DNA from: Rossellomorea aquimaris
GTDB taxonomy: Bacteria > Bacillota > Bacilli > Bacillales > Bacillaceae_B
DNA length: 64,000 nt
Direction of reading: 5' to 3'
NCBI RefSeq assembly: GCF_020172085.1
Contig: NZ_JAIVAT010000007.1
Span: forward strand, 1 to 64,000
Positions 29,817-39,704 of this stretch are shown piece after piece. The notes below the pieces were generated by a model, which was not told the DNA's origin, made no database searches, and saw only the letters and a list, made by a program, of their open reading frames with translations. The first letter of the stretch is position 1, and each line of letters begins with the position of its first letter. The position numbers and the translations under genes were made by a program.

Positions 29817-31097
29817 ATGGTAAAACCAACGAACGAACGTGTAACGGCACTACAGGAAAATTGGGAAATGGATCAACGCTGGAAGGGGATCACACGCTCT
29901 TACTCAGCTGAAGACGTTATTCGTTTAAGAGGATCCATCGACATCGAGCACACTCTTGCCCGTCGCGGATCTGAAAAACTGTGGAACCTTCTTCACGAAG
30001 AAGACTACATCAATGCCCTTGGCGCACTGACCGGAAACCAGGCGGTCCAACAGGTAAGAGCCGGGCTGAAAGCCATTTACTTGAGCGGATGGCAGGTTGC
30101 AGCGGATGCCAATTTATCCGGACATATGTACCCTGATCAAAGTCTGTACCCGGCAAACTCTGTACCATCTGTCGTGAAGCGAATCAATCAAGCCCTGCAG
30201 CGTGCCGACCAGGTTCATTATGTGGAGGGGGACGAATCAATCGATTGGTTCGTGCCGATCGTGGCCGATGCGGAGGCTGGATTCGGAGGTCAGCTGAATG
30301 TGTTCGAACTAATGAAAGGGATGATTGAAGCAGGAGCTTCTGCCGTCCACTTCGAAGACCAGCTTTCATCTGAGAAGAAGTGCGGTCATCTTGGAGGGAA
30401 AGTGCTGCTGCCTACTCAAACGGCAGTTAAGAATCTTATCTCAGCCCGTCTTGCAGCGGATGTCATGGGCGTTCCGACGTTAATCGTTGCACGTACGGAT
30501 GCGAATGCCGCGGACTTGATCACGAGCGATGTGGATCCTTATGATGCCCAGTTCATTACAGGTGATCGTACGCCGGAAGGCTTCTTCCGCACAAACGCTG
30601 GCCTGGATCAGGCCATTGCGAGGGGTCTTGCGTATGCGCCTTATGCGGACCTTGTGTGGTGTGAAACGTCTGAACCAAATCTTGAAGAAGCACGCCGTTT
30701 TGCAGAGGCCATCCATGCGGAGCATCCAGGGAAATTACTGGCGTATAACTGTTCTCCGTCCTTTAACTGGAAAAAGAAATTGGATGATGAAACAATCGCC
30801 AAATTCCAAGTCGAGCTCGGGAAAATGGGATACAAATTCCAGTTCGTCACACTTGCAGGCTTCCACGCGCTGAACCACAGCATGTTCGAGCTTGCCAGAG
30901 GCTACAAGGATCGCGGTATGGCAGCCTATTCACAGCTACAGGAAGCAGAGTTTGCAAGCGAAAAGCATGGTTATTCTGCTACAAGACATCAGCGTGAAGT
31001 AGGAACCGGTTATTTTGATGAAGTATCAATGGTCATCTCAGGTGGAACCTCCTCTACAACGGCCTTGAAGGGTTCAACGGAGGCAGCACAATTCTAA
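29817..31097 (+). CDS. aceA: Isocitrate lyase (glyoxylate shunt)
   Basis: 426 residues. It splits isocitrate into succinate and glyoxylate, the substrate for the neighbouring malate synthase. The family signature KKCGHLGGK with the catalytic Cys is near residue 190. [20 protein letters not shown] and [12 protein letters not shown] are further active-site blocks. AAAGGGAGAG precedes the ATG. Together the two enzymes allow growth on acetate or fatty acids. Confidence 0.97.
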   Translation: MVKPTNERVTALQENWEMDQRWKGITRSYSAEDVIRLRGSIDIEHTLARRGSEKLWNLLHEEDYINALGALTGNQAVQQVRAGLKAIYLSGWQVAADANLSGHMYPDQSLYPANSVPSVVKRINQALQRADQVHYVEGDESIDWFVPIVADAEAGFGGQLNVFELMKGMIEAGASAVHFEDQLSSEKKCGHLGGKVLLPTQTAVKNLISARLAADVMGVPTLIVARTDANAADLITSDVDPYDAQFITGDRTPEGFFRTNAGLDQAIARGLAYAPYADLVWCETSEPNLEEARRFAEAIHAEHPGKLLAYNCSPSFNWKKKLDDETIAKFQVELGKMGYKFQFVTLAGFHALNHSMFELARGYKDRGMAAYSQLQEAEFASEKHGYSATRHQREVGTGYFDEVSMVISGGTSSTTALKGSTEAAQF

Positions 31098-31116
31098 GAT
31101 ATTATTAAAATACTCA

Positions 31117-31163
31117 TAAAGGTCCGTCCCTCCATAGCGAGGGACGGACCTTTATTTGTTTTG
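31117..31163 (+). terminator. Terminator made of an inverted GGACGGACC pair, after aceA
   Basis: TAAAGGTCCGTCCCTC (31117-31132) and GAGGGACGGACCTTTA (31139-31154) are perfect inverted repeats with a CATAGC loop, followed by TTTGTTTTG. Confidence 0.82.
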
Positions 31164-31228
31164 TTCTAGTACTATCGGAGTGAATTTGTGAATAAAGTAA
31201 CTTTAGTCAAAAATTTATAAATATACTA

Positions 31229-31257
31229 TTGATTTTATTAATATACACTCATATAAT
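31229..31257 (+). promoter_or_regulatory. Predicted sigma-A promoter of the arginine operon
   Basis: TTGATT (31229-31234) and TATAAT (31252-31257) with a 17-bp spacer, about 40 bp before argC. A candidate ARG half-site TGAATAAAGTAACT lies upstream near 31188-31201, but the match is weak. Confidence 0.65.
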
Positions 31258-31295
31258 TAGACCTAATTTAAATTTACAGTCTGGGGTGAATGGTT

Positions 31296-32330
31296 TTGGA
31301 TGTTGGTATAGTTGGTAGTACTGGATATGGTGGTGTGGAGTTGTATCGCCTGTTGTCGAATCACCCGAATGTGAATGAATGCATTTTATATTCATCTTCT
31401 TTGGAAGGGACTTCCTATGCGGAACAGTATCCGCATTTAATCGGTCTTTCTCTTGAAAATGTGAAACCGATCATGATCGAGGAAATGCAAGAGCTTGATT
31501 TCGTATTCCTAGCCGTCCCTTCCGGTGTATCAAAGGAGCTCGCTCAGAAGCTTATCGGGAAAAAAGCAAAAATCATCGATCTTTCCGGAGATCTGCGTTT
31601 AAAGGAACCGGGCGAATATGAAGAGTGGTATAAAGGAGAATCGGCACCGGAACAACTACTCGACAAAGCGGTTTATGGACTAACTGAAATCAATCGAGAA
31701 ACCATACGTGAGGCGGACTTGATCGCGAACCCGGGATGTTTCCCGACAGCGACCCTGCTGGGAGTGGCGCCACTTTTTCAACACCATTTGGTGAAGCCTC
31801 ATTCCTTTATCGTCGATGCCAAAACGGGATTATCCGGGGCCGGGAGAAAAGCAACTCAATCCAGCCATTTCTCCGAGACGCAGGAAAATCTACGAATCTA
31901 TAAAGTCCATCAGCACCAGCACACTCCTGAAATCGAGCAGCAGTTGAAGATATGGGACAGTGGAGCGGGACCGATCACGTTTTCCACCCATCTCATCCCT
32001 ATGACGAGGGGGATCATGGTGACGATGTACGCGGAATTAACGGAGGCCCACACCACAGAACAATTACATAGCCTCTACCACAACTACTATGAAGGGAAGC
32101 CTTTCATAAGAGTACGTCCTACAGGTCAATTCCCGAGTACGAAAGAAGTATTCGGTACGAACTTCTGTGACCTTTCTATCCAATCTGATCCACGGACGGG
32201 CCGGGTAACGATTGTGTCGGTGATCGATAATCTGGTCAAGGGAGCGGCCGGTCAAGCGGTTCAGAATATGAATGTGATGACAGGGGCAGACGAAACGACC
32301 GGGCTTCATCACTATCCAATTTATCCTTAA
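31296..32330 (+). CDS. argC: N-acetyl-gamma-glutamyl-phosphate reductase, ArgC
   Basis: About 344 residues. NADPH-dependent reduction of N-acetylglutamyl phosphate. The Rossmann start is DVGIVGSTGYGGVEL. The catalytic Cys is in LIANPGCFPTATLLG near residue 145. KVHQHQHTPEIEQ and HLIPMTRGI follow. TTG 31296 is six bases after GGGGTGA; an ATG at 31290 directly abuts that site. It is first in argCJBD-carAB-argF, the same order as B. subtilis. Confidence 0.94.
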   Translation: MDVGIVGSTGYGGVELYRLLSNHPNVNECILYSSSLEGTSYAEQYPHLIGLSLENVKPIMIEEMQELDFVFLAVPSGVSKELAQKLIGKKAKIIDLSGDLRLKEPGEYEEWYKGESAPEQLLDKAVYGLTEINRETIREADLIANPGCFPTATLLGVAPLFQHHLVKPHSFIVDAKTGLSGAGRKATQSSHFSETQENLRIYKVHQHQHTPEIEQQLKIWDSGAGPITFSTHLIPMTRGIMVTMYAELTEAHTTEQLHSLYHNYYEGKPFIRVRPTGQFPSTKEVFGTNFCDLSIQSDPRTGRVTIVSVIDNLVKGAAGQAVQNMNVMTGADETTGLHHYPIYP

Positions 32331-32344
32331 AAGGGGGAGAATCA

Positions 32345-33574
32345 ATGAAACTGGTAAAAGAAAAGGCGGTTCAACGTATCGAGGGAGGAACGATTCTGTC
32401 GCCCCTTGGATATAAGGCGGGAGGACTTCACACAGGCCTTCGTTATGCAAAGAAGGATTTCGGGGTCATTTACAGTGAGAAACCGGCATATTGTGGAGCG
32501 GTGTATACCCAAAGTCATTTTCAAGCGGCTCCCCTCAAAGTCACACAGGAAAGCATCTCTCAATCTCATAAACTTCAAGCGATCGTTGTCAACAGCGCGA
32601 TAGCGAATGCGTGCACAGGAGAGCAAGGGCTTAAGGATGCGTATCAGACGAGGGAATGGATCGCCGGTCGATTTCAGATCCCTGAAGAGTTTGTAGCCGT
32701 CGCATCCACAGGGGTCATTGGCGAATGGCTTCCAATGGATAAGATGAAAAAGGGGTGCACCGAAATCGTGGTCGGAAAAAATCCAGAAGCTGCCCAGTCT
32801 TTCCAACAGGCGATCCTCACGACGGATACAATCGAGAAGTCGTCCTGCTGCCAGGTAGTGATTGACGGGAAGACCGTTACCATCGGTGGCTGTGCGAAAG
32901 GATCCGGTATGATCCATCCGAATATGGCGACGATGCTCGGCTTCATTACAACAGATGCCACGATTTCATCGGACGCTTTACAGAGCGCTCTCAAGACCGC
33001 CATCGATCAATCCTTTAATCAAATTACCGTTGATGGGGAAACGTCCACCAATGATATGGTCATCAGTATGGCAAACGGGATGATTGAGCATGAGGCATTG
33101 CATGAAGGTCATCCCGATTGGCATCACTTTCAAGAAGGATTGATCCTATTATGTGAAGACCTGGCCAAGCAAATCGCAAGGGACGGGGAAGGGGCAACCA
33201 AACTGGTGGAAGTGAGTGTCACGGGGGCCAACTCCCATCAAGAAGCCAATATCGTTGCAAAAAAAATCGTCGGTTCCAACTTGGTGAAGACAGCCCTATT
33301 CGGAGGTGATCCGAACTGGGGAAGAATCGTCGGAGCCATGGGACACAGCGGAGTGGACCTCGACCCTCATCAATGTGCTATCTCCATCGGGGACATTCTT
33401 GTATTTTCAAATGGCACGCCTCAACCATTCAATGAGGAAGAAGTCAGTCAGTATATGCAGGCTGAACAAGTGCTCATTAACGTCTTCCTGAAGAGCGGGG
33501 GAGGAATAGGAAAAGCCTGGGGGTGCGATCTTACGTATGATTACGTCAAAATCAATGCAAGTTACCGAACATAA
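32345..33574 (+). CDS. argJ: Bifunctional ornithine acetyltransferase / N-acetylglutamate synthase, ArgJ
   Basis: 409 residues. It recycles acetyl from N-acetylornithine to glutamate. The precursor is cleaved before the nucleophile Thr196 in HPNMA/TMLGF, giving alpha and beta chains; CAKGSGMIHP just before it is the family motif. The C-terminal GGDPNWGRIVGA block is intact. AAAAGGGGGAG lies upstream. Its end overlaps argB by 38 bp. Confidence 0.96.
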   Translation: MKLVKEKAVQRIEGGTILSPLGYKAGGLHTGLRYAKKDFGVIYSEKPAYCGAVYTQSHFQAAPLKVTQESISQSHKLQAIVVNSAIANACTGEQGLKDAYQTREWIAGRFQIPEEFVAVASTGVIGEWLPMDKMKKGCTEIVVGKNPEAAQSFQQAILTTDTIEKSSCCQVVIDGKTVTIGGCAKGSGMIHPNMATMLGFITTDATISSDALQSALKTAIDQSFNQITVDGETSTNDMVISMANGMIEHEALHEGHPDWHHFQEGLILLCEDLAKQIARDGEGATKLVEVSVTGANSHQEANIVAKKIVGSNLVKTALFGGDPNWGRIVGAMGHSGVDLDPHQCAISIGDILVFSNGTPQPFNEEEVSQYMQAEQVLINVFLKSGGGIGKAWGCDLTYDYVKINASYRT

Positions 33575-34346
33575 ACAAGTGATGGTGGTGAAGCTCGGCG
33601 GCAGTATCCTTTCTCGGCTATCCGTTCATTTCTATGAAAACATGAAGTATCTTCAGCAGCACTACCATGTGATCATCGTTCACGGAGGAGGGCCTGACAT
33701 TACGGCTACACTCGAAAAGCTGGGGATTCAGTCGACGTTCCTTAACGGGCAGCGAAAGACCACCAATGACGTTTTCGATGTGGCAGAACAGATCTTAAAG
33801 GGCAAGGTGAATAGCGAATTAGTCCATCTCCTGAATCTCCAGGGAGTGAATGCCATCGGATTGAGCGGGTATGATGCCCATTTATTAAAGGCGAGTTTCG
33901 TAGATGAGGAGTCCCTTGGATTAGTGGGCAAAATCGAAGAGGTCAACCTAACGCTTTTGCACCATCTACTGTCCTTAAACTACTTGCCGGTCATCGCCCC
34001 CCTTGCTGTCACATTCGAAGGAGAACGGGTGAATGTGAATGCCGACCTGGCCGCTTCGGCCGTCGCCAAAGCCCTCAATGCAGATAAAATGGTGTTTGTC
34101 ACGGATGTACAAGGAATCTTGAAAGATGGAGAACTTGTTTCACGTGTAACAAAGGAGGTCGTCGATCAGTACATCGAATCCGGTGTGATCTATGGAGGGA
34201 TGATTCCAAAGGTTCAGGCAGCTTTATCCGTTCTAAGCGACCATATTCATGAAGTGATGATTGTAGGATGTCAGGATTCCATCATACAGGATGGGAAAAT
34301 GATCGGTACACAAATAACAGGTGGAAAAGAGGTGCAAGCGATATGA
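33537..34346 (+). CDS. argB: N-acetylglutamate kinase, ArgB
   Basis: Amino-acid-kinase fold, up to 269 residues. VMVVKLGGSIL is the phosphate-binding start. VIIVHGGGPDIT is the substrate loop. VNVNADLAASAVAKALNADKMVFVTDVQG is the ATP part. The start is uncertain: ATG 33537 (GGGGGTG 11 bases upstream, overlapping argJ) or the in-frame ATGs at 33555 and 33582. Homologues start near the later ones. It overlaps argD by 4 bp. Confidence 0.93.
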   Translation: MITSKSMQVTEHKQVMVVKLGGSILSRLSVHFYENMKYLQQHYHVIIVHGGGPDITATLEKLGIQSTFLNGQRKTTNDVFDVAEQILKGKVNSELVHLLNLQGVNAIGLSGYDAHLLKASFVDEESLGLVGKIEEVNLTLLHHLLSLNYLPVIAPLAVTFEGERVNVNADLAASAVAKALNADKMVFVTDVQGILKDGELVSRVTKEVVDQYIESGVIYGGMIPKVQAALSVLSDHIHEVMIVGCQDSIIQDGKMIGTQITGGKEVQAI

Positions 34347-35503
34347 GTCATGTATTTCCTACGTATAATCGGTTAGAGATAGAACTGGTGTCAGGCAAAG
34401 GCACGGAGGTGCAGGACCAGAATGGTACATCTTACTTGGATTTTATTTCGGGAATCGCCGTCTGTAATTTAGGGCATTCCCCATCTGTTGTAAAAGAAGC
34501 AGTGGAAGAACAAATGAATAAACTTTGGCATGTATCGAACTTGTTTTCGATCACGAAGCAGGAAGAGGCTGCCACACTTCTCGCTTCAGCAAGCGGCCTG
34601 GATGCCGTCTTCTTCTGTAATAGCGGAGCGGAGGCGAATGAAGCGGCGATTAAACTTGCGAAGAAGCATACAGGGAAAACGAAGATCCTTACCTTCAAGC
34701 AGTCCTTTCACGGCAGGACCTTTGCGACGATGAGTGCAACCGGTCAAGAAAAGATCCATAGCGGCTTCGGCCCTTTACTGCCGACCTTTGAATATCTTTC
34801 ATATAACGATGAACCAGCTCTTTCGAACGTGAAGGGTGAGGATGTGGCCGCCATCATGCTGGAAGTCATCCAGGGAGAAGGAGGAGTCAATCCGGGTACC
34901 CATTCATTTTTACAGGCGGTAGAAGCCAAATGCCGGGAACTGGATGCTCTATTCATCATTGATGAAGTCCAGACAGGAGCGGGGCGGACGGGATTACCGT
35001 TTGCTTATCAGCACTATTCCCTGGATCCGGATATCGTCACAGTTGCAAAAGGAATTGGAAGCGGATTTCCCGTAGGAGCCATGTTAGGGAAGAAAGCACT
35101 CATCCCGTCCTTTTCCCCTGGGACACACGGATCGACTTTCGGAGGGAATCCATTAGCCATGGCGGCAGCGAAGTCGACCATGGAAACCATCTTTGATGAG
35201 GGATTCCTGCAAGATGTACAGCGTAAATCCAAATACTTTATAAACAAACTGAACGAGCAGCTTATAGAGAATCCCGTTGTAAAAGAAGTGAAAGGGATCG
35301 GTTTCATGATCGGCATTTCATTCCACAAGGAAGTAAAAGACATCATCACGGAACTTCGGGACAATGGATTATTGACGCTTCCTGCCGGTACTCATGTGGT
35401 TCGGCTCCTGCCACCATTGACGGTGACGGATGAGGAGCTTGATCAGGCTCTTCATATCTTGATCAGTACGATCAATCAACATCAATCAGCCGAAGTATAT
35501 TGA
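34343..35503 (+). CDS. argD: Acetylornithine aminotransferase, ArgD
   Basis: 386 residues, class III PLP aminotransferase. FCNSGAEANEAAIKLA binds phosphate. LFIIDEVQTGAGRTG carries the PLP-contacting Asp. VTVAKGIGSGFPVGA holds the Schiff-base Lys near residue 240. ATG 34343 overlaps the argB stop, eight bases after GAGGTG. Confidence 0.96.
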   Translation: MSHVFPTYNRLEIELVSGKGTEVQDQNGTSYLDFISGIAVCNLGHSPSVVKEAVEEQMNKLWHVSNLFSITKQEEAATLLASASGLDAVFFCNSGAEANEAAIKLAKKHTGKTKILTFKQSFHGRTFATMSATGQEKIHSGFGPLLPTFEYLSYNDEPALSNVKGEDVAAIMLEVIQGEGGVNPGTHSFLQAVEAKCRELDALFIIDEVQTGAGRTGLPFAYQHYSLDPDIVTVAKGIGSGFPVGAMLGKKALIPSFSPGTHGSTFGGNPLAMAAAKSTMETIFDEGFLQDVQRKSKYFINKLNEQLIENPVVKEVKGIGFMIGISFHKEVKDIITELRDNGLLTLPAGTHVVRLLPPLTVTDEELDQALHILISTINQHQSAEVY

Positions 35504-35521
35504 TATTTTTTTAACTACGAA

Positions 35522-35557
35522 TGTATAAAAATACTTAAATATAACTATTTATTCATA
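35522..35557 (+). promoter_or_regulatory. Candidate AhrC/ArgR boxes before carA
   Basis: TGTATAAAAATACT (35522-35535) is nearly palindromic and resembles the ARG box TGAATWWWWATTCA. TAACTATTTATTCATA (about 35541-35556) contains a second inverted half-site. They fill the 70-bp argD-carA gap. Regulation by the arginine repressor AhrC is expected for these genes, but the sites are only sequence matches. Confidence 0.45.
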
Positions 35558-35573
35558 AATAGGAGGGCATCTC

Positions 35574-36638
35574 ATGACAGGTTATTTATGTTTGGAAAAC
35601 GGAAGCTCCTTTAAAGGGGAAGTCATTATGGATGAAAGTGATCCCGTTCAGGGTGAGATTGTATTTTTCACTGGAATGACAGGGTATCAGGAAGTGCTGA
35701 CGGATCCTTCTTATAAAGACCAGATCGTCGTTTTCACTTACCCGCTCATCGGTCAGTACGGAGTGAATGAGGATGATTTCGAAAGCGGCGAACCCCAGGT
35801 GAAGGGGGTCATCATGCTTAACTCGCCAGATGTATATTCCCATTATCACGCCGCATCTTCCTTGAAAGACTATCTTGAGAAATGGAAGATCCCGTTCATG
35901 ACAGGGGTGGATACGAGAGAGGTTGTAAAAGCAATCCGTGAAGGGGGAAGTCAAAACGCCTGTATTTCATACGTAGAAATGCTTCCCAAGAAAGAAAAAT
36001 TGACAGGTCAGATCGGAAAGGTCGCGCTTTCAAAGATTCGTCAAATGGGAAGCGGCAGCAAACAGATCGCTGTGATCGATTTCGGCGTCAAGAAATCGAT
36101 TGTTACGAGTCTATTGGAAATGGACTGTTCCGTGACGGTCATCCCCTTTCACCGCCTTGAATTATTGGACCAGTTGAGCATCGATGGCCTGGTGTTATCC
36201 AACGGCCCGGGGGATCCGAAGGAAATGATGAAGTTCTTACCTCAACTGAAGGAGAAAATCATGGAGACACCGACCCTTGGTATCTGCTTGGGGCACCAAT
36301 TGATCGCCCTCGCGTTTGGCGGGGACACGGAACGATTATTATTCGGACACAGAGGAGCCAATCATCCCGTCATGGATCATCAAACGGGTGAGGTTTTCAT
36401 CACCTCGCAGAATCATAACTATGTGGTGAAGAAGGATAGCTTGAACGGTACCGGTCTCGAACCGCGGTTTATCAATGTCAATGATGGCTCACTTGAAGGA
36501 CTTCAGCATAAGGATAAGCCTATCCTTTCCGCTCAATTCCATCCTGAAGCGCGTCCAGGACCTGAAGATGCTTCATGGATATTTACACAATTCTATCAAT
36601 CGATTAAACAACCAGGGAGAGAGAAAATGTATGCCTAA
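35574..36638 (+). CDS. carA: Carbamoyl-phosphate synthase small (glutaminase) subunit, arginine type
   Basis: 354 residues. An N-terminal CPSase small domain (GEIVFFTGMTGYQEVLTDPSY) is followed by a class I glutaminase. Nucleophile Cys is in LGICLGHQLIALAFGG near residue 240. His and Glu are in QFHPEARPGPEDA. It releases ammonia for CarB. Position inside the arg operon marks it as the arginine-dedicated enzyme, not the pyrimidine one. AGGAGGGC lies upstream. It overlaps carB by 8 bp. Confidence 0.95.
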   Translation: MTGYLCLENGSSFKGEVIMDESDPVQGEIVFFTGMTGYQEVLTDPSYKDQIVVFTYPLIGQYGVNEDDFESGEPQVKGVIMLNSPDVYSHYHAASSLKDYLEKWKIPFMTGVDTREVVKAIREGGSQNACISYVEMLPKKEKLTGQIGKVALSKIRQMGSGSKQIAVIDFGVKKSIVTSLLEMDCSVTVIPFHRLELLDQLSIDGLVLSNGPGDPKEMMKFLPQLKEKIMETPTLGICLGHQLIALAFGGDTERLLFGHRGANHPVMDHQTGEVFITSQNHNYVVKKDSLNGTGLEPRFINVNDGSLEGLQHKDKPILSAQFHPEARPGPEDASWIFTQFYQSIKQPGREKMYA

Positions 36639-39600
36639 AGATTCCAGTATTCAAAAAATCCTGATCATCGGCTCGGGGCCCATCATCATAGGGCAGGCTG
36701 CTGAATTTGATTACTCCGGTACCCAAGGGTGCCTCGCATTGAAGGAAGAGGGCTATGAGGTGGTCCTCGTGAACCATAATCCCGCCACCATCATGACGGA
36801 TACCGCTTACGCGGACAAAGTGTATTGTGAGCCCCTCTCGATCAAGTCGGTGACGGCCATCATTGAAAAAGAACGCCCCCATGGGTTGGTCGCAAGTCTG
36901 GGAGGCCAGACCGCCTTGAATCTTGCCGTCAAACTTGATGAAAAAGGGGTCCTTAGAAAGTATGATGTGAAGCTGTTAGGGACTTCCGTAGATTCCATCC
37001 AAAAAGGGGAAGATAGAGAAAAGTTCCGTTCCTTAATGGAAGAGCTCGGGCATCCGACGGCTGAAAGCAGCATTGTCCACGATCTGGAAGGAGCCGTGAC
37101 TTTCTCTGAAAGTATCCCCCTTCCGATTATTGTCCGACCTGCCTATACGTTAGGCGGGAGAGGCGGTGGGATCGCTTCTACGATGGAGGAATACAAAAAG
37201 CTGGTTTTATCCGGATTGAAGGCCAGTCCCATCCATCAAGTCCTTGTGGAAAAAAGCATCGCCGGCTTCAAAGAGATTGAGTATGAAGTGATGAGAGATT
37301 CGAAAGGAAATTGTATATCGGTCTGCAATATGGAAAACTTCGATCCGGTAGGGATCCATACGGGGGATTCCATCGTCGTTGCTCCCTCTCAGACCTTGAC
37401 GGATCAAGAGTTTCATATGCTACGTACAGCGGCTTTCGATATTATCAATGCGCTTAAAGTAGTGGGAGGATGCAATATACAATTTGCTTTAGACCCTAAC
37501 AGCAAACAGTACTATGTGATTGAAGTGAATCCTCGTGTAAGCAGGTCTTCTGCTCTTGCATCAAAGGCAACGGGCTATCCCATCGCCAAGATCGCGGTGA
37601 AGATTGCTGTCGGCTACACATTGGATGAGATCATCAACCCGTTGACAAGGACCACCTATGCAAGCTTTGAGCCTGCCCTGGACTATGTGGTGGTGAAGTT
37701 CCCGAGATGGCCGTTTGATAAGTTTCCGGAAGCGAACCGGGTGCTAGGGACGAAGATGAAAGCAACGGGTGAAGTGATGGCGATCGAGCGCTCATTAGAG
37801 GCCGCCTTTCAAAAGGCCATTCAATCATTGGATATCTCTGTTGAGAACATATACAAGGGACTGTCAGAATTATCGGCTCAAGACTTGGAACGAAAGGTTG
37901 GTACACCGACGGATTCCCGTTTCTTTGAGCTGATGGAGCTATTAAGAAGGGGGCATTCAATTGTGGATCTTCACGGGAAGACAGGAATCGATGAGCTGTT
38001 CCTTTCAGTGATGAGTCATCTCGTGTCCGTGGAAAAGAAGCTTCAAAGCACGCCTCTTACTCCTGAGCTTTTAAAAGAAGCGAAAGAATTTCGATTTGAG
38101 GATCAATCCATCGCTGGATTTACTGGGAAATCAGAAGCGGAGATCGTCACGATGAGAGTGAAAGAAGAAATGGTACCTGTATTCAAAATGGTGGATACAT
38201 GCGCCGGCGAGTTTGAAGCCATCACGAATTATGCCTACTCGACCTATTATGGTACCAATGAAATCGGACCTCTCGCTGGAGAGAAGAAAGTCCTGATCAT
38301 CGGGGCGGGGCCGATACGGATCGGTCAAGGAGTCGAATTCGACTACAGTGCCGTCAAGGCGATCCAATGCTTGAAAGAACACGGATACACGACGATCATG
38401 GTGAATAATAACCCCGAAACCGTCAGTACCGATTATGAAACGGCAGACCGATTATATTTCGAACCGATTACGGTTGAGTCGGTCCTCTCGATTATACACC
38501 ACGAGAAAGTGGACTCGGTACTGGTGCAATTTGGCGGGCAGACGGCCTTGAATCTTGCCGGGAAGTTGGAAGAAGCAGGTGTACCGTTACTTGGGACTTC
38601 GGCAGATACCATTGATCGGGTGGAAGACAGGGAAAGATTTTATCAATTGCTTGACGATGGAGGAATTCCTCGTGTGAAAGGAGAGATTTGTCACAGCAGG
38701 GAAGAAGCACTGCAAGTGGCGCGTCATTTAGCCTTCCCCCTTCTTTGCCGTCCTTCCTACGTCATTGGTGGAAAAGGCATGGTTAAGGTGACGACACCGG
38801 AAGAGATGCAGCGTTTCATCCAAGGAGCAGACGAAGAGTATTTTCCCATTTTAGTAGATGAATTTAAAGAAGGCCGGGAAGTGGAAGTCGATCTTGTTGG
38901 CGACGGTGTAGACGCGTACGTTCCCGGTGTAATGGAGCATATTGAACGGGCGGGTGTCCACTCGGGTGACAGCATGTCTATCTTTCCTTCTGAATCCCTT
39001 TCAGCTGGAATCAAGCAGAGGATTGAAGAATATGCCGGTAACATTGTCTCTTCGCTTCATTATAAGGGGATCATGAATATTCAATTTCTGCTTCAGGATC
39101 AACAGCTATTTGTATTGGAAGTGAATCCGAGGGCCAGCCGTACTGTTCCGATCGTCAGCAAGATCCTTGGCTTTTCGCTGATGGATATGGCGACCGATCT
39201 GATATGCAGGGAAAACCTCACGATCCATGACTTTGAGACTCCTGCCGAGGTGGACGGAGTCGGTGTGAAGTATCCGGTCTTTTCATCACATGCCCTCCCG
39301 GAGATCGATCAAACACTCGGTGCGAATATGAAGTCGACGGGAGAAGGACTGTGTCTCGGTGAAACCGTCGAAGAAGCTTTGTATAAAGTGTTTGAAGACC
39401 TACATGAAGGAGTGGAGGCCGGGGGGACCCTTTACATCGACAGCAACCTGACTGAAATAAGTCAATATCAGACTGCGAAGGAAGAGACATTCAGTGACTG
39501 GATCAAAACCGACCATGCCTGTATCTACTTCAGTGATGAGGAATCGGAAGAATGGAAGAAGAAGAGAATCGCTGCACTAGAGGCAGGGGTCACGGTCATT

Positions 39601-39702
39601 ACCGAAGCTGAAACCTTATACGCCTTCATTCGAAGTAAAAACACAGACAATGTTCAGCCGAAGCCTTTGGTCCATTCAAAAACCATGCAGGGAGTGATTT
39701 GA
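36631..39702 (+). CDS. carB: Carbamoyl-phosphate synthase large subunit, arginine type
   Basis: 1023 residues with two homologous ATP-grasp halves. ILIIGSGPIIIGQAAEFDYSG and VLIIGAGPIRIGQGVEFDYSA begin the two synthetase domains (near residues 10 and 550). RPAYTLGGRGGG and RPSYVIGGKGM are the ATP loops. A short C-terminal MGS-like allosteric region follows. ATG 36631 gives the family N-terminus; upstream in-frame starts lie inside carA. Confidence 0.96.
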   Translation: MPKDSSIQKILIIGSGPIIIGQAAEFDYSGTQGCLALKEEGYEVVLVNHNPATIMTDTAYADKVYCEPLSIKSVTAIIEKERPHGLVASLGGQTALNLAVKLDEKGVLRKYDVKLLGTSVDSIQKGEDREKFRSLMEELGHPTAESSIVHDLEGAVTFSESIPLPIIVRPAYTLGGRGGGIASTMEEYKKLVLSGLKASPIHQVLVEKSIAGFKEIEYEVMRDSKGNCISVCNMENFDPVGIHTGDSIVVAPSQTLTDQEFHMLRTAAFDIINALKVVGGCNIQFALDPNSKQYYVIEVNPRVSRSSALASKATGYPIAKIAVKIAVGYTLDEIINPLTRTTYASFEPALDYVVVKFPRWPFDKFPEANRVLGTKMKATGEVMAIERSLEAAFQKAIQSLDISVENIYKGLSELSAQDLERKVGTPTDSRFFELMELLRRGHSIVDLHGKTGIDELFLSVMSHLVSVEKKLQSTPLTPELLKEAKEFRFEDQSIAGFTGKSEAEIVTMRVKEEMVPVFKMVDTCAGEFEAITNYAYSTYYGTNEIGPLAGEKKVLIIGAGPIRIGQGVEFDYSAVKAIQCLKEHGYTTIMVNNNPETVSTDYETADRLYFEPITVESVLSIIHHEKVDSVLVQFGGQTALNLAGKLEEAGVPLLGTSADTIDRVEDRERFYQLLDDGGIPRVKGEICHSREEALQVARHLAFPLLCRPSYVIGGKGMVKVTTPEEMQRFIQGADEEYFPILVDEFKEGREVEVDLVGDGVDAYVPGVMEHIERAGVHSGDSMSIFPSESLSAGIKQRIEEYAGNIVSSLHYKGIMNIQFLLQDQQLFVLEVNPRASRTVPIVSKILGFSLMDMATDLICRENLTIHDFETPAEVDGVGVKYPVFSSHALPEIDQTLGANMKSTGEGLCLGETVEEALYKVFEDLHEGVEAGGTLYIDSNLTEISQYQTAKEETFSDWIKTDHACIYFSDEESEEWKKKRIAALEAGVTVITEAETLYAFIRSKNTDNVQPKPLVHSKTMQGVI

Positions 39703-39704
39703 AT

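Noticed and set aside
32342..32917. 191-residue minus-strand frame
   Set aside because: It is a shadow of argJ in the opposite strand; no start signal and no independent homology.
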